A DNA stretch of 13,118 nt. Source: Candidatus Methanomarinus sp. HR1. Lineage in GTDB: Archaea > Halobacteriota > Methanosarcinia > Methanosarcinales > Methanocomedenaceae. Each line of letters starts with the position of its first letter. Position 1 is the first letter of the stretch. Positions 13,052-13,118 of the stretch are shown piece by piece. The DNA lies in assembly GCA_002926195.1 (NCBI GenBank), contig MZXQ01000093.1, positions 7,516 through 20,633 on the forward strand, written 5' to 3'. The notes beneath the pieces are model-generated. The model did no database searches and was not told the DNA's origin. It was given only the letters and a program-made list of their open reading frames with translations. The translations under genes and the position numbers were made by a program.

Positions 13052-13118
13052 TATAGTGACTGCGAGATGGCTAAACTCATGCTCAGTCCGGTTAATAGGA
13101 CAAAATACATAATATTTT

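Noticed and set aside
13010..13118. Open frame from ATG 13010 to the window edge (begins MAEVHKQALDLSPG)
   Set aside because: It overlaps the end of the tnpA remnant and the palindrome, has no ribosome site, runs off the window and matches nothing I know.
1..13118. CRISPR array, toxin-antitoxin pair or defence island
   Set aside because: No regularly spaced repeats and no such gene families were found on either strand.

Overview
The window looks like euryarchaeal chromosome from the Methanosarcinales or a related ANME-type methanotroph. The evidence is a protein carrying the methanogenesis marker 9 domain, an archaeal SRP (7S) RNA, a three-OB-fold archaeal RPA, an archaeal long-type FKBP, a HARP protein (RNA-free RNase P), archaeal tRNAs without encoded CCA, TATA-box promoters and GGTGAT-type ribosome binding sites. 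Intergenic DNA is AT-rich. I cannot name the species.

Layout. 1-950: a PPC/DUF296 protein, then a 367-base gap with a possible 20-residue membrane peptide and two hairpins lying between convergent genes. 950-3600: an FdhD-like protein (minus) divergent from HARP (plus), which is followed by a small membrane protein. A three-TM membrane protein lies convergent to these. 3690-5860 is an RNA-rich block: tRNA-Pro(GGG), the SRP RNA, tRNA-Ser(GCU) and, on the other strand, tRNA-Ser(UGA). A small winged-helix regulator is divergent from the SRP RNA, and a transglutaminase-like lipoprotein sits between the two serine tRNAs. 5940-7950: FKBP-type prolyl isomerase (minus) divergent from RPA (plus). 8040-9840 (minus strand): a Dus-like barrel fused to the methanogenesis marker 9 domain, a zinc-ribbon protein and a Lys-tailed membrane protein. 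9980-12400: a three-gene metal ABC transporter operon (binding lipoprotein, ATPase, permease). 12400-13118 holds no intact gene. It contains GC-rich hairpins and a decayed IS200/IS605-type TnpA transposase.

Most of the window is information-processing and housekeeping DNA: tRNA genes plus a tRNA 5'-processing enzyme, SRP RNA, RPA and a folding factor. The accessory parts are the metal transporter and the transposase relic. I found no CRISPR array, no defence island and no clearly new multi-gene system. The points most worth following up are a 30-bp near-perfect palindrome upstream of tRNA-Ser(UGA), an FdhD lacking its cysteine loop, a metal-binding protein missing its first His ligand, a duplicated CC-x4-PC motif in the marker 9 protein, an identical terminator hairpin used twice, and a transposase relic that has lost its HUH region.
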